A DNA stretch of 64,000 bases from a bacterium (GCA_027485645.1 JAIXQR010000001.1:186001-250000), one strand, 5' to 3'; numbered from the stretch's first letter, positions 52,921-61,193 are shown. The notes: a model not told the origin generated them from the sequence alone. Program-made: numbers and translations.

Positions 52921-53538
52921 CTAAATGATGGACCCAGGGTGACGATTAGAGTAGTAGTCCACCGCGTCCATGGCATCTTTGAGGCCGAGACCGGTGATCT
53001 TCCGCAGGTAGGCGATTGTGTCCACCTTCGGAGCTGGCGTGTACTGAAGCTTGTAGGTGCTCACGAAGTCGGCGATCACGGCTTCCACGTTGTGGCTGAC
53101 ATTGAGCTGATCAATCTTGGCTCGCGTCCTTCGCCACTCTTGAAACGCAGCTTCGACGGACGGACCGTTGCCAAGGGCGCTTGCGGCGTGGCCCGCGAGG
53201 CCAATTCCCCAGCCCAACAGCGGGTACAGGAACCAGAAGTCCCCTTTGCGAAGGCTCAGGAAGGCGAGAAACAGGTTGACCAAGACGAAGGGCAAGAGGT
53301 GCTGAAGAAATCCGTTACGGCGTTCGGCATCGAATAGGGCGCGTTCTTCCTTTGAGCTTTTTGTTTGGGCGTACTCGAGTTCGGCAGCTTCCAAATCGGC
53401 GGGAGAAATGCCGAGTTCATCGGCCATCGCGAGCAAGCGCTGACGATTGTCGACTCCGGTGGCGGTGGGCATGCGGCGAGAGGCGATCTTTAGAATCTGC
53501 TCAAGATCTTCTTCACCATATTGCTCAAGGCGTGACAC
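52921..53538 (-). CDS. 2TM-domain protein with L7/L12-like tail
   Basis: 205 residues, GTG start. N-terminal 75 residues are helical (ILKIASRRMPTA, LAMADELGISPADLEAAELE). A two-helix membrane domain follows at about 85-125 (FLQHLLPFVLVNLFLAFLSL, FLYPLLGWGIGLAGHAASA), the pattern of 2TM proteins. The last 40 residues (TIAYLRKITGLGLKDAMDAV) resemble the C-terminal helix-turn-helix of ribosomal L7/L12. An excellent promoter places the transcription start on the GTG. Role unknown; the tail may bind a translation factor, which is speculation. Confidence 0.75.
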   Translation of the reverse strand: MSRLEQYGEEDLEQILKIASRRMPTATGVDNRQRLLAMADELGISPADLEAAELEYAQTKSSKEERALFDAERRNGFLQHLLPFVLVNLFLAFLSLRKGDFWFLYPLLGWGIGLAGHAASALGNGPSVEAAFQEWRRTRAKIDQLNVSHNVEAVIADFVSTYKLQYTPAPKVDTIAYLRKITGLGLKDAMDAVDYYSNRHPGSII

Positions 53539-53544
53539 GGAGAC

Positions 53545-53573
53545 ATTTTAGCAAGGTCTGGTTCCGAGTCCAA
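53545..53573 (-). promoter_or_regulatory. Leaderless promoter of the 2TM gene
   Basis: On the minus strand TTGGAC (53568-53573), a 17-base spacer and TAAAAT (53545-53550), then six bases to the GTG at 53538. Transcription should begin at or within a base of the start codon. Confidence 0.8.
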
Positions 53574-53584
53574 GATTTTTGGGT

Positions 53585-54559
53585 CTAACGCATCTCTGGT
53601 ACGGCCAAAAATCGGCCGTGACCAGGCCTGTATCCCACTTCGCGCTGGAACGCGCGAGAGAACGCGGATTCAGATTCATAACCGACCTCGGCGGCCACGG
53701 CGCTGACCGTCAGGTTTTTGACTTGGAGCCGCTGAATAGCGATGTGCATTCGCCAGCTGGTGAGGTAGCTCATCGGGGCCTGGCCAACGGTTCGCTTGAA
53801 CCGATCGGCGAAGGTTGAGCGCGAAAGTCCGGCGAGGTTGGCCATGGAAGCCAAGGTCCAATCTGCGCCGGGATCGGCGTGGATCCGGGCCACGACCCGG
53901 CCAATTTCGGGATCGCCCAAGAACCCGGCCCAACCGCCATCGGACAGGGCATAGCTGCGAATCGCGTGCATGATGACGGCATCTAGTAGGCGGTTTACGA
54001 TGGGCCGACTGCCGGGGCGGATCGACTGGGTTTCCTCGGTCACTCGGGCCAGCAGCTCATGAATCGGCTCCGCGCCGGAGTTCTTTCGAACAATGATCGT
54101 GTCGGGGAGGCTGCGGATGAGAGGATGGCTGAGAAGGTTTCGAACATGGACTAAACCCGTCAGGTACTGGTGCGTTGGCTCGGCGTTGCCCACTTGGTAA
54201 ACGAGTCCTGATCGGCATAGCTGGTTGCTCTTTTCGAGGAGCTCCGAGAACGGAATGACTTCAATTCCTGGTTTCGTTCGAGCGGAGGTGAAGATAGGTG
54301 CCAAGCAGAGGGCAAAGTCTCCGGGTTCGAGGACGTGGAACTTGCCGGAAGCTTCGACCAAGAGGGCCCCCTGAAAGACAAACATGATCTTCGCGCGGTC
54401 TGCCTTTGGATCAAAGGCGATACCAAGCGGCTCGGACGTGATGACCCGACCCACGACTTCGCTGTCGATTTTGAGCGAGGTCATCAGTTGATCGAGCAGA
54501 AACAAGTCCGGATGATCGGCCATGTTGTTCGGTTTATCTGACGTAGATCGTCCGGTCAT
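53585..54559 (-). CDS. AraC-family regulator with cupin domain
   Basis: 324 residues from the ATG at 54559; an ATG 12 codons later is possible. N-terminal cupin-like sensor (AKIMFVFQGALLVEASGKFH, LEPGDFALCL), as in AraC proteins of the cupin_6 group. C-terminal pair of helix-turn-helix motifs (LASMANLAGLSRSTFADRFK, VSAVAAEVGYESESAFSRAF) is complete. It is divergent from the NmrA-like gene, and its -10 box (TATTAT on the minus strand, 54568-54573) overlaps that gene's, so it probably controls its neighbour. Confidence 0.9.
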   Translation of the reverse strand: MTGRSTSDKPNNMADHPDLFLLDQLMTSLKIDSEVVGRVITSEPLGIAFDPKADRAKIMFVFQGALLVEASGKFHVLEPGDFALCLAPIFTSARTKPGIEVIPFSELLEKSNQLCRSGLVYQVGNAEPTHQYLTGLVHVRNLLSHPLIRSLPDTIIVRKNSGAEPIHELLARVTEETQSIRPGSRPIVNRLLDAVIMHAIRSYALSDGGWAGFLGDPEIGRVVARIHADPGADWTLASMANLAGLSRSTFADRFKRTVGQAPMSYLTSWRMHIAIQRLQVKNLTVSAVAAEVGYESESAFSRAFQREVGYRPGHGRFLAVPEMR

Positions 54560-54579
54560 GTGGGTTGATAATACTTGAG

Positions 54580-55455
54580 ATGAGTTTTGTAGTTTCAACC
54601 CCAACCGGCCAAATTGGCAGTCAAGTTGTTCGCGGTTTGATCCGCGCGGGCGAGCGCCCATCGGTCATCGTTCGCGATCCGTCACGGCTTGCTGCCGATG
54701 TACTTCCCTTTGTAAACGTGTTCCAAGGTTCCTTGGATGATGTTGAAGTCGTCGCTCGCGCTCTGAAGGGAGCGAAGGCCGTTTTCTGGCTGACTCCGCC
54801 GAATTACGGATCGAATGATCCTTTTGCCGATTACGCTCGCTATGCGCAGACCTTGGTCGACGCGGCTAAGCTATCTTCGGCACCGCACATTGTCCACCTG
54901 AGTTCGGACGGAGCCCAGTACCGCCACGGTCTTGGCCTCATCGATGCCGTTGCCGCATCGGAGCTAACTCTCGACACCCTCGGTGGAAACGTTCTTCACC
55001 TTCGCCCCGGCTTCTTCTACGAGAACTTCCTCTGGCAAGTCGAGCCGATTCGGAGCGGCCATGTCTTCCAGGCCGTTCCGGGCGAAACGGTGACGAACTT
55101 CGTTGCTACGGCGGATATTGCGGAAGTCGCCGTTCTCCGGATGCTAGCGCGGAATTGGACTGGAACGGAGGCGCAACTGATCCACGGCCCGGAACGGCTT
55201 TCGTTCTTGCAGGTTACGGCGGCGCTCTCGGCAGGGATCGGCAAACCGATTCAGTATGTGGAAGCTTCCGATGAGGATACGAAGGCTGGATTCATGGCTA
55301 CCGGCGGCAGTGAAGCGGTTGCCGAGCCTTATGTTCAGATGTTCCGGGCCATGCGCGGGGCACCATCGATTCCGGACCCGCGAACGCCATTAACGACCGG
55401 GCGGACGACGGTCGCGGATTGGGCATTCCGAGTTCTGCGGCCGATCGTGGGTTAG
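54580..55455 (+). CDS. NmrA-like NAD(P)-binding oxidoreductase
   Basis: 291 residues from the ATG at 54580. N-terminal nucleotide-binding TPTGQIGSQVVRGLIRAGER, then VFWLTPPNYGSNDPF and RPGFFYENFLWQVEP, typical of the atypical SDR (NmrA/QOR2) family. Such proteins are either quinone reductases or redox-sensing regulators. The GATAAT box seven bases before the ATG suggests a leaderless mRNA overlapping the divergent AraC promoter. Likely target of that regulator. Confidence 0.87.
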   Translation: MSFVVSTPTGQIGSQVVRGLIRAGERPSVIVRDPSRLAADVLPFVNVFQGSLDDVEVVARALKGAKAVFWLTPPNYGSNDPFADYARYAQTLVDAAKLSSAPHIVHLSSDGAQYRHGLGLIDAVAASELTLDTLGGNVLHLRPGFFYENFLWQVEPIRSGHVFQAVPGETVTNFVATADIAEVAVLRMLARNWTGTEAQLIHGPERLSFLQVTAALSAGIGKPIQYVEASDEDTKAGFMATGGSEAVAEPYVQMFRAMRGAPSIPDPRTPLTTGRTTVADWAFRVLRPIVG

Positions 55456-55486
55456 GGCAATTGTGGGCTCCCTCCGGGGAGCCTAG

Positions 55487-56101
55487 CTAGCCGGGCTTAG
55501 CCTTTTCAACAAGTTGGTGCAGCTCGGAGAGCGTCTTGAGAGTTGGCACCGGCAGACCCGTGAATCGCGGAAGTTCTCTGGTAGCGCTGCTGTTTGGCAG
55601 CGACGACGACGTAGATCGGGCGCTCTCAGCAAAGAGCGCATCTAGCAAAAGCCGGCGCAAAATTCGCTGTTTCCAAATCGGAAAACCGGGACCAAAAAGC
55701 GATTTGAAAAATCCGTAAAGCATTGGCAGTACGGTGAGTGCGAACATGTAGCCTTTGAACTCCATATCCGCGTTTGCTATCCAAATAATGTACGCGTGCC
55801 CTCCAAGGATCAGGGGCCAGATGATTAAACAAGTTAATACGCCTAGGGCGAAATCCTGCTCGTAGCTGGATTTCATGCGCGCCTGGAATTGCTCCGACTC
55901 GAAGAACGCCACTAACTCATCGACTCTTTGTGGTTCGAGTCCGAGCGCAATCGCCGTATTCACGGCATCTTCCGAGCCTGCTTTCAATTCTTCCAAGCTC
56001 GGCTCGATCAGCTTCCTAAGCATATCCTTCGGAAAATCGTCCACGTGCGGCACACCGAATTCTAGCTCTACAGACTTAGGTTTCGATAGGCATCGCGACA
56101 C
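55487..56101 (-). CDS. Membrane protein, HVDDFP family copy B
   Basis: 204 residues, GTG start. N-terminal soluble part contains VELEFGVPHVDDFPKDMLRK and LIEPSLEELKAG, followed by two membrane helices (GVLTCLIIWPLILGGHAYII, GYMFALTVLPMLYGFFKSLF) and a helical tail. It is a paralog of the next gene; the shared block is nearly identical in DNA as well. No known family. Tandem copies suggest local duplication. Confidence 0.72.
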   Translation of the reverse strand: MSRCLSKPKSVELEFGVPHVDDFPKDMLRKLIEPSLEELKAGSEDAVNTAIALGLEPQRVDELVAFFESEQFQARMKSSYEQDFALGVLTCLIIWPLILGGHAYIIWIANADMEFKGYMFALTVLPMLYGFFKSLFGPGFPIWKQRILRRLLLDALFAESARSTSSSLPNSSATRELPRFTGLPVPTLKTLSELHQLVEKAKPG

Positions 56102-56108
56102 TGCTTGC

Positions 56109-56804
56109 CTACCGTCTTTCTAAGCGTCGGATTTGAACCCCGGTTTGAACCCACTTCCGAAACTCGTCTCGGTGTCGTAGGCGGAACTGAGCAAAGAGAT
56201 CTGTGACCGCTGAAGAGGGAAGTCCTGTTGAGTCCTGGATCTCTTTACACGGGTCGGCTTGAAAATTGCCTGGGTTTCGCGAGAACCAGTCGCTAAACAT
56301 CCGTTCGGTTTGAAAGATGTCTGCGACTAGACGAGTTCGGAACTCCGACAACTTCCAAGTTTCGAGTTTTGCCTTCGAGCCGAGTTCATCCTTAACCACG
56401 GTGCCAGCGACGTAGACAGCGACAACAAACAAGGACAGCTCCCAAAGGGTGAACTCTTTCTTGACTGCCCAAGCGATGGCGGCGATTGCGACGAGGACTG
56501 CGACGAAGATTAACGAAAGCGTACGCATCGTGGCCCGTTGACTTCGGAATTCTGCGGCCAGGAGAGCCTGCATTTCCTCGGATTCAAACTCCCGCTGCAA
56601 ATCGACGCAGCGATCGTAGTCGTGCCCAAGCAGCACTGCGGTGTGGAGCGCGTAGCTCGGACCCGCTTGTAAATCCTCGGCGGTCGGCTCTATAAGCCGA
56701 TTCAATTCCTTCCGGGGAAAGTCGTCCACGTGCGCCACATCGAATTCTAGCTCTGAACTAAACTGAATCCATGCGTTTTCAGGTGGCGTGTGCGCAGTTT
56801 GCAC
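56109..56804 (-). CDS. Membrane protein, HVDDFP family copy A
   Basis: 231 residues if it starts at the ATG at 56804. That start overlaps the divergent amidase gene by 34 bases, so a later start is likely; no strong alternative was seen. The body has ELEFDVAHVDDFPRKELNRL, LIEPTAEDLQAG, two membrane helices near the middle (LSLIFVAVLVAIAAIAWAV, LSLFVVAVYVAGTVV) and a long tail with GLPSSAVTDLFAQF. Same architecture as copy B. The DNA around the HVDDFP block is nearly identical in both copies while the rest has diverged. Confidence 0.68.
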   Translation of the reverse strand: MQTAHTPPENAWIQFSSELEFDVAHVDDFPRKELNRLIEPTAEDLQAGPSYALHTAVLLGHDYDRCVDLQREFESEEMQALLAAEFRSQRATMRTLSLIFVAVLVAIAAIAWAVKKEFTLWELSLFVVAVYVAGTVVKDELGSKAKLETWKLSEFRTRLVADIFQTERMFSDWFSRNPGNFQADPCKEIQDSTGLPSSAVTDLFAQFRLRHRDEFRKWVQTGVQIRRLERR

Positions 56805-57634
56805 CCAAAAAGGCGGAGGTTTCGGCGAATCTCGACACGATCTCCGAGATCATTCTTCAGTGCCAGGACGAAAACGTGGACCTGGTTCTGTTTCCGGAAA
56901 CCGCAACCAGCGGCTACTTCCTCGAGGGCGGGGTCATTGAAGCGTCTCTCTCGGCGGAAGCGCTTGCGCGTGGATTGCGGGAGCGGCTGCAGGGCAAATT
57001 GACGCGGCCCATCGATGTTGCGTTGGGATTCTATGAAGCGGCGGAAGGGATTCTTTACAACAGTGCCTGCTATCTGGAAATGACCAACTACGGAACCCGC
57101 CCGGTGGCGGTGTACCGAAAGTTCTTCTTGCCGACCTACGGCGTGTTTGACGAGGAGCGGTTTGTCTCGCGAGGACGAGATTTGGCCGTTTTCGAAACGC
57201 GCTTCGGCAAGATGGCGATCCTGATTTGTGAGGACATTTGGCACTCGATCATGCCGACCCTTTGCGCGGTGAACGGCGCACAGGTGATCTTGGTCCCTGC
57301 GGCAAGCCCGGCTCGCGGATTCCGAGGCGAACGGATTGAGAACCACGAGCGCTATGAGCGCCTGTTCCGGGGCGTGGCCGAAGAACATTCGGTTTACGTG
57401 GTGAGCGCCCAGCTTGTTGGGTTCGAGGGCGGGAAAGGATTTATCGGGGGCTCGATGGTCATTGGCCCGTTTGGGGAGACCATTGGCGCGGCGCCGGTGG
57501 CCGATCCTCACCTTTTGGTAGCGGATTTGGACCTCGATCAGGTGACCATCGCCCGGGCACAGTCGCCACTCGTAAGTGACTTGCAGGGTGCGTGGGAAGA
57601 TGTGCGACGTTTGGTAACCCGCGCGGCGCAGTGA
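56771..57634 (+). CDS. Carbon-nitrogen hydrolase (nitrilase superfamily)
   Basis: 287 residues. The catalytic triad is intact: Glu43 in LFPETATSG, Lys117 in YRKFFLPTYGVFDEER and Cys153 in ILICEDIWHS. The pattern is closest to amidases and to the glutaminase domain of NAD synthetase, but without the synthetase part. Cytoplasmic. It hydrolyses an amide; substrate unknown. It starts divergently from the membrane-protein pair. Confidence 0.9.
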   Translation: MRFQVACAQFAPKKAEVSANLDTISEIILQCQDENVDLVLFPETATSGYFLEGGVIEASLSAEALARGLRERLQGKLTRPIDVALGFYEAAEGILYNSACYLEMTNYGTRPVAVYRKFFLPTYGVFDEERFVSRGRDLAVFETRFGKMAILICEDIWHSIMPTLCAVNGAQVILVPAASPARGFRGERIENHERYERLFRGVAEEHSVYVVSAQLVGFEGGKGFIGGSMVIGPFGETIGAAPVADPHLLVADLDLDQVTIARAQSPLVSDLQGAWEDVRRLVTRAAQ

Positions 57635-57635
57635 C

Positions 57636-57664
57636 TTGCCATCTCGATTTGAATCGGTTATAGT
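57636..57664 (+). promoter_or_regulatory. Leaderless promoter of the VOC gene
   Basis: TTGCCA at 57636-57641, a 17-base spacer and TATAGT at 57659-57664, with only six bases to the ATG at 57671. The transcript probably starts at the A of the ATG. Confidence 0.78.
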
Positions 57665-57670
57665 AGACGC

Positions 57671-58063
57671 ATGTCTATAAGGCTAGATATGATTGGGATC
57701 GTCGTCCATGACATGGAGCGATCCGTTGCTTTTTACCGAGCGTTGGGATTAGAGATTCCGGACGGAGATGGCGGCCCGTACCATGAGGTGACTTTGGACG
57801 GCGGGGTTCGACTGAGTTGGAACCACATCGACATGGTCAAGCAGATTGATCCTGATTGGACGGCGCCGACCGGTTACCGAATGGGACTGGCGTTCCTCTG
57901 CGATTCGGTTGCTGATGTTGACGCCAGATTTGCGAGCGTGATAGCGGCAGGATTTGAGGCACATAAGCAACCTTGGGACGCGTTTTGGGGCCAGCGGTAC
58001 GCGCAGGTTTTGGATCCGGACGGGAACATCGTGGATCTGTTTGCGCCTCTTCCAACCGAGTAG
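57671..58063 (+). CDS. VOC-superfamily (glyoxalase-like) protein
   Basis: 130 residues. Two paired beta-alpha-beta-beta-beta units: RLDMIGIVVHDMERSVAFYR ... LDGGVRLSWNHIDMV, and GLAFLCDSVADVDARFASVI ... YAQVLDPDGNIVDLFAP. This is the glyoxalase/bleomycin-resistance fold with metal ligands in the usual places (His or Glu in strand positions). Function can be antibiotic binding, dioxygenase or isomerase. Ends in a terminator shared with the convergent rplA gene. Confidence 0.88.
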   Translation: MSIRLDMIGIVVHDMERSVAFYRALGLEIPDGDGGPYHEVTLDGGVRLSWNHIDMVKQIDPDWTAPTGYRMGLAFLCDSVADVDARFASVIAAGFEAHKQPWDAFWGQRYAQVLDPDGNIVDLFAPLPTE

Positions 58064-58067
58064 GCGC

Positions 58068-58102
58068 AAAAAAGCCCGGCAAGGAATGATCCTTGCCGGG
58101 CT
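58068..58102 (-). terminator. Terminator of rplA
   Basis: AGCCCGGCAAGGA at 58073-58085 pairs perfectly with TCCTTGCCGGGCT at 58090-58102 around ATGA. On the minus strand a run of T follows. Confidence 0.92.
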
Positions 58103-58114
58103 GTTGAATTTGAC

Positions 58115-58843
58115 TTAGGCGGCGAGCTTGCCGGCGAGGGTTGGGTCCATTGGGACGCCAGGGCCCATCGTGCTGCTCATCGTGAGCGTTCGGATGTAGC
58201 GACCCTTTGCGGAGGAAGGCTTAGCCTTGATGAGCGCGCCGAGGGCGGCCTTGAAGTTCTCCAGAAGCTGCTCGTCGGTGAAGTTCACCTTTCCGATGGC
58301 CATGTGGACGACACCGGCTTTGTCAGCTCGGTATTCGACACGGGTTGCAGCCTTGATTTCGCGGACGGCGGCGGCGATGTTGTTCGTAACCGTTCCGTTT
58401 CGCTTGTTCGGCGTTCGGGGGCCGAGGATTCGACCGACCTTACCGATCTGTGGAGCCATTTCCTCCGTAGCGAGAAGGACATCGAAGTCGCGGAATCCGC
58501 CCTGGATCTTGGCAATCAGGTCTTCGTCACCGACGGTGTCGGCGCCAGCATCTTCAGCAGCCTTTGCGAGGTCTCCCTTCGCGAGGACGGCGACTTTTCG
58601 GACCTTACCGGTTCCGTGAGGCAAGTTGGTGATACCGCGAACGTTCTGGTCGCTCTTCTTAGGGTCAATTCCGAGGACCACGCTGATGTCGACGGTTTCG
58701 ACGAACTTAGCGGTTGCGGTCTGCTTTACCAAGCTGAGGGCAGCGGTGAAATCGAGCTGCGTGTCTTTGTCGACCTTTTCGGCGACAGCGAGGTAACGAG
58801 GCGAATGAGGGTTTGTGCGAATGTTCTGCTTTGCTTTTGGCAT
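58115..58843 (-). CDS. rplA: 50S ribosomal protein L1
   Basis: 242 residues with L1 signatures: VETVDISVVLGIDPKKSDQNVRG, GLPHGTGK-like (NLPHGTGKVRKVAVLAKG), ILGPRTPNKRNGTV and YRADKAGVVHMAIGK. L1 binds 23S rRNA near the E site and represses its own operon in many bacteria. Here it stands alone: L11 is not upstream and L10/L7-L12 do not follow. Instead the repeat/transposase array starts about 100 bases upstream. It has its own terminator. Confidence 0.97.
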   Translation of the reverse strand: MPKAKQNIRTNPHSPRYLAVAEKVDKDTQLDFTAALSLVKQTATAKFVETVDISVVLGIDPKKSDQNVRGITNLPHGTGKVRKVAVLAKGDLAKAAEDAGADTVGDEDLIAKIQGGFRDFDVLLATEEMAPQIGKVGRILGPRTPNKRNGTVTNNIAAAVREIKAATRVEYRADKAGVVHMAIGKVNFTDEQLLENFKAALGALIKAKPSSAKGRYIRTLTMSSTMGPGVPMDPTLAGKLAA

Positions 58844-58949
58844 TCTAAAATCGGTTCCAACGTCCTGCCCCTGGCAAGACTCCCGACCTCCGAACCTAAG
58901 ATGATACCTTGTTGCGGGGTGCGTTCGGCACTCCTTCCGAAAGGGAACC

Positions 58950-58976
58950 GTCTTCGACGTCTCTATAGTCGAAGAC
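58950..58976. repeat. Inverted repeat-end pair
   Basis: GTCTTCGAC (58950-58958) and GTCGAAGAC (58968-58976) are the outer ends of the 85-bp repeats joined head to head with 9 bases between. Looks like a collapsed or miniature derivative. Confidence 0.7.
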
Positions 58977-59049
58977 TACAGAACTGACTCAGTAGAAGTG
59001 AGTTGTCCACGCATGTGGGCGACTTCTGCGAATACCGACCGCGCGTAAA

Positions 59050-59134
59050 GTCTTCGACCCCTCCGGGGTCGGTTCCGGCGCGAGCCTTCCAGGCATTTTC
59101 AATGCCTGGCTACCTTCTTGGTCCCGCTGGGATC
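59050..59134 (+). repeat. Three-hairpin repeat A
   Basis: Order on the plus strand: GTCTTCGACC-CC...GGGGTCG hairpin, CCAGGCATT/AATGCCTGG hairpin, then TACCTTCTTG and a GATCCC/GGGATC-type hairpin. This orientation is called forward. First full copy of eight. Confidence 0.85.
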
Positions 59135-59271
59135 GGGAAAGGGGATGCATCTTGACGCGATGTTCAGAAGTCCGGCTTTCTAGGCTGCGAAAGCTGAAAA
59201 TAGTGCGGTCGCGCTTGAATCGCCCCTCGTCTCTGGGGCGCATCCTCCTCGACCGCGACTCAATTTCGACC

Positions 59272-59349
59272 ATCCCGGAGGGATTAAAGATCGTAGCCCG
59301 GCACTGAAAGTGCCTGGATGGGAGTGCCGACCCCGGAGGGGTCGAAGAT
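59272..59349 (-). repeat. Three-hairpin repeat B
   Basis: Reverse orientation: ATCCCGGAGGGAT, then a slightly changed middle hairpin (CCCGGCACTGAAAGTGCCTGG), then GACCCCGGAGGGGTCGAAGA. Confidence 0.83.
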
Positions 59350-59470
59350 GCTTAGCAGCCACTGACGGCGTTGGGATGCTGAACGCTAAATCCCGTTCTT
59401 CATCCTGAATACGCTGTGTTCTCAAGCTGTGGCACCGAAACAGTCGCATAACGCAGCTCAACGCGTGGTA

Positions 59471-59554
59471 GATCCCGGAGGGATCAAGAAGGTAGCCAGG
59501 CATTGAAAATGCCTGGTAGAGCGGTTTCCCTTCCGACCCGGAAGGGTCGAAGAC
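59471..59554 (-). repeat. Three-hairpin repeat C
   Basis: Reverse orientation, complete. It lies 90 bases upstream of the first transposase gene and faces repeat D on its other side, so the gene is bracketed by inverted repeats. Confidence 0.88.
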
Positions 59555-59643
59555 TACAGAATCAATATGTAATTCAGCTTGAAGTTAGGCGCTCGTCCGG
59601 AGCCGGACGCTAAACTTTGCATACTTTTCACGGGTATTGCTTC

Positions 59644-60084
59644 ATGCCAACAACGCATTCGAGCCTTCACGTTCACGTCATCTTTGCAACGAAAAGTCGG
59701 GCTCCGTTATTAACTCCTGAGCTCATTGAAGATGTCCACAGCTATATTGGTGGCACCTTAAGGTCATTAGATTGCAAGCCAGTAGCGGTTGGTGGGGTTG
59801 AAGATCATGTTCATCTGTTGATTGGCATGAAGCCCGTGCATCGTCTTTCGGACGTGATGCGCGAAACGAAAAAGACCTCATCGATTTGGATGAATGAGCG
59901 AATTCGAGGCTTTGCCTGGCAGCAAGGCTACAGCGCGTTTGGTGTTAGTGCTCACGAAATTTCGATGATGGTTAGGTACATCAGTCACCAGAAAGCGCAC
60001 CATCGGAAAAAGACCTTCGTTGAGGAGCTGGCGGACGTGTACCGATTAGCAGGCATTCCGTTCGAGCCGGGCGAATTCGACTGA
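59644..60084 (+). CDS. IS200-like Y1 transposase (RAYT type), copy 1
   Basis: 146 residues from the ATG at 59644 (an upstream ATG at 59617 adds nine residues). Y1 transposase of the HUH superfamily: His55-Val-His57 in GVEDHVHLLIG binds the metal, and Tyr112 in VRYISHQKAHH is the nucleophile. SSIWMNERIRGFAWQQGYS is typical of IS200/REP-associated transposases. It would cut and join single-stranded DNA at hairpin ends. No TnpB gene is present. Bracketed by inverted repeats C and D. About 73 percent identical by eye to the second copy. Confidence 0.93.
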   Translation: MPTTHSSLHVHVIFATKSRAPLLTPELIEDVHSYIGGTLRSLDCKPVAVGGVEDHVHLLIGMKPVHRLSDVMRETKKTSSIWMNERIRGFAWQQGYSAFGVSAHEISMMVRYISHQKAHHRKKTFVEELADVYRLAGIPFEPGEFD

Positions 60085-60112
60085 CGCTTGCCATCCACGA
60101 TGTCGGCTGTGA

Positions 60113-60199
60113 GTCTTCGACCCCTTCCGGGGTCGGGAGAGACGGGACCTCATCCAGGCATTTTCAATGCCTGGCTACCTTCTTGATCCCTCCGGGATC
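60113..60199 (+). repeat. Three-hairpin repeat D
   Basis: Forward orientation, complete, 28 bases after the first transposase stop. GACCCC-TTCC-GGGGTC, CCAGGCATT/AATGCCTGG and GATCCC/GGGATC stems are all perfect. Confidence 0.9.
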
Positions 60200-60319
60200 T
60201 ACTGCCGATTGCGCTAAGAGTTCCGCGAATTCCTGCACCACAACTTGAGAACGATGCTTGTTCAGAAGAATTAGATTTTTTAGCGTACGGCGTCCCAATG
60301 CCTTCAGCGGCAGATACAA

Positions 60320-60403
60320 GTCTTCGACCCATGCGGGGTCGGTGTTCGCGATTCACGCTAGGCAGTTTCACGATCTGCCAACCTTCTTGATCCTGCTGAG
60401 ATC
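60320..60403 (+). repeat. Three-hairpin repeat E, degenerate
   Basis: Forward orientation. The outer ends are kept (GTCTTCGACCC, CCTTCTTGATC) but the first and third stems are mismatched and the middle stem has changed to GGCAG/CTGCC. An old copy, apparently decaying by point mutations. Confidence 0.75.
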
Positions 60404-60522
60404 GGCTGATGTGAACGAGATCGAAGTAAAGGCTTTCGACCGCAGGAGCTTAAGGTCAAAGTCGATTGCCCAAGTGCTATGGTAAACGACCCTTTCCTCT
60501 GCTTATCGGTGGAAGTTCAGAT

Positions 60523-60607
60523 ATCCCGGAGGGATTAAAGATGGTAGCCAGGCATTGAAAATGCCTGGACGGGCCCGCACGTTACGACCCCGGGAGGGGT
60601 CGAAGAC
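60523..60607 (-). repeat. Three-hairpin repeat F
   Basis: Reverse orientation, complete, 113 bases before the second transposase ATG. Partners with G around that gene, as C and D do around the first. Confidence 0.88.
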
Positions 60608-60719
60608 TTTTGGACTTCCGAACGTTTTCACCACCGATTCGAATCCCCGTGATGTACTTTGGGTCCGCATACTGAAGTGGGCCTCTAAGATTTTCCATAC
60701 TTCAAAACGGGAACTCTCA

Positions 60720-61160
60720 ATGCCAACGACTCACTCGAGCCTGCATGTTCACATCGTCTTCTCTACGAAAGAACGTGCACCGCTTCTGACTACCGACCTC
60801 ATCGAGGATGCCCATGCGTATATCGGGGGAATTCTTCGAGAACTCGACTGCAAGCCTGTTGCTGTCGGCGGAGTCTCAGATCATGTTCACATTCTCGTCG
60901 GCATGAGGCCCATCCATCGGCTGTCGGACGTGATGCGCGAAACGAAGAAGGTCTCTTCGATTTGGATGAATGCAAGACGTAGAGGCTTTGCGTGGCAAGA
61001 GGGTTACGGAGCCTTTGGAGTGAGCAACCACGAGGTTCCGATGATGATGCAATACGTGAGCCACCAAGCCGATCATCACAAAAGCAAGTCGTTTCTAGAG
61101 GAGATGGAGCAGGTCTATCGGCTCGCAGGAGTGCCATTTGATGCGAGTGAGTTTAGTTAA
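60720..61160 (+). CDS. IS200-like Y1 transposase (RAYT type), copy 2
   Basis: 146 residues from the ATG at 60720; the in-frame upstream extension runs into repeat F. The same catalytic layout as copy 1: His55/His57 in DHVHILVG and Tyr112 in MQYVSHQADHH. The N-terminal MPTTHSSLHVH and the block CKPVAVGGV are identical in both. About 40 of 146 residues differ, so the two copies separated long ago yet both keep intact active sites. Bracketed by inverted repeats F and G. Confidence 0.93.
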   Translation: MPTTHSSLHVHIVFSTKERAPLLTTDLIEDAHAYIGGILRELDCKPVAVGGVSDHVHILVGMRPIHRLSDVMRETKKVSSIWMNARRRGFAWQEGYGAFGVSNHEVPMMMQYVSHQADHHKSKSFLEEMEQVYRLAGVPFDASEFS

Positions 61161-61193
61161 TGCGACCGTGATTCTAAACAAGCCGCGCGTGAA

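Larger units (their letters stand above)
58844..59643. other. rplA upstream region filled with hairpin repeats
   Basis: Eight hundred bases with no gene. Contains the rplA leader, an inverted pair of repeat ends (58950-58976), repeats A, B and C, a CGCCCC/GGGGCG hairpin at 59221-59240 and the leader of the first transposase gene. No rplK or tRNA was found. Confidence 0.7.

Noticed and set aside
59644-61160. Full IS605-type element with TnpB
   Set aside because: No TnpB or OmegaRNA-like gene lies next to either Y1 transposase; the spaces hold only the repeats.
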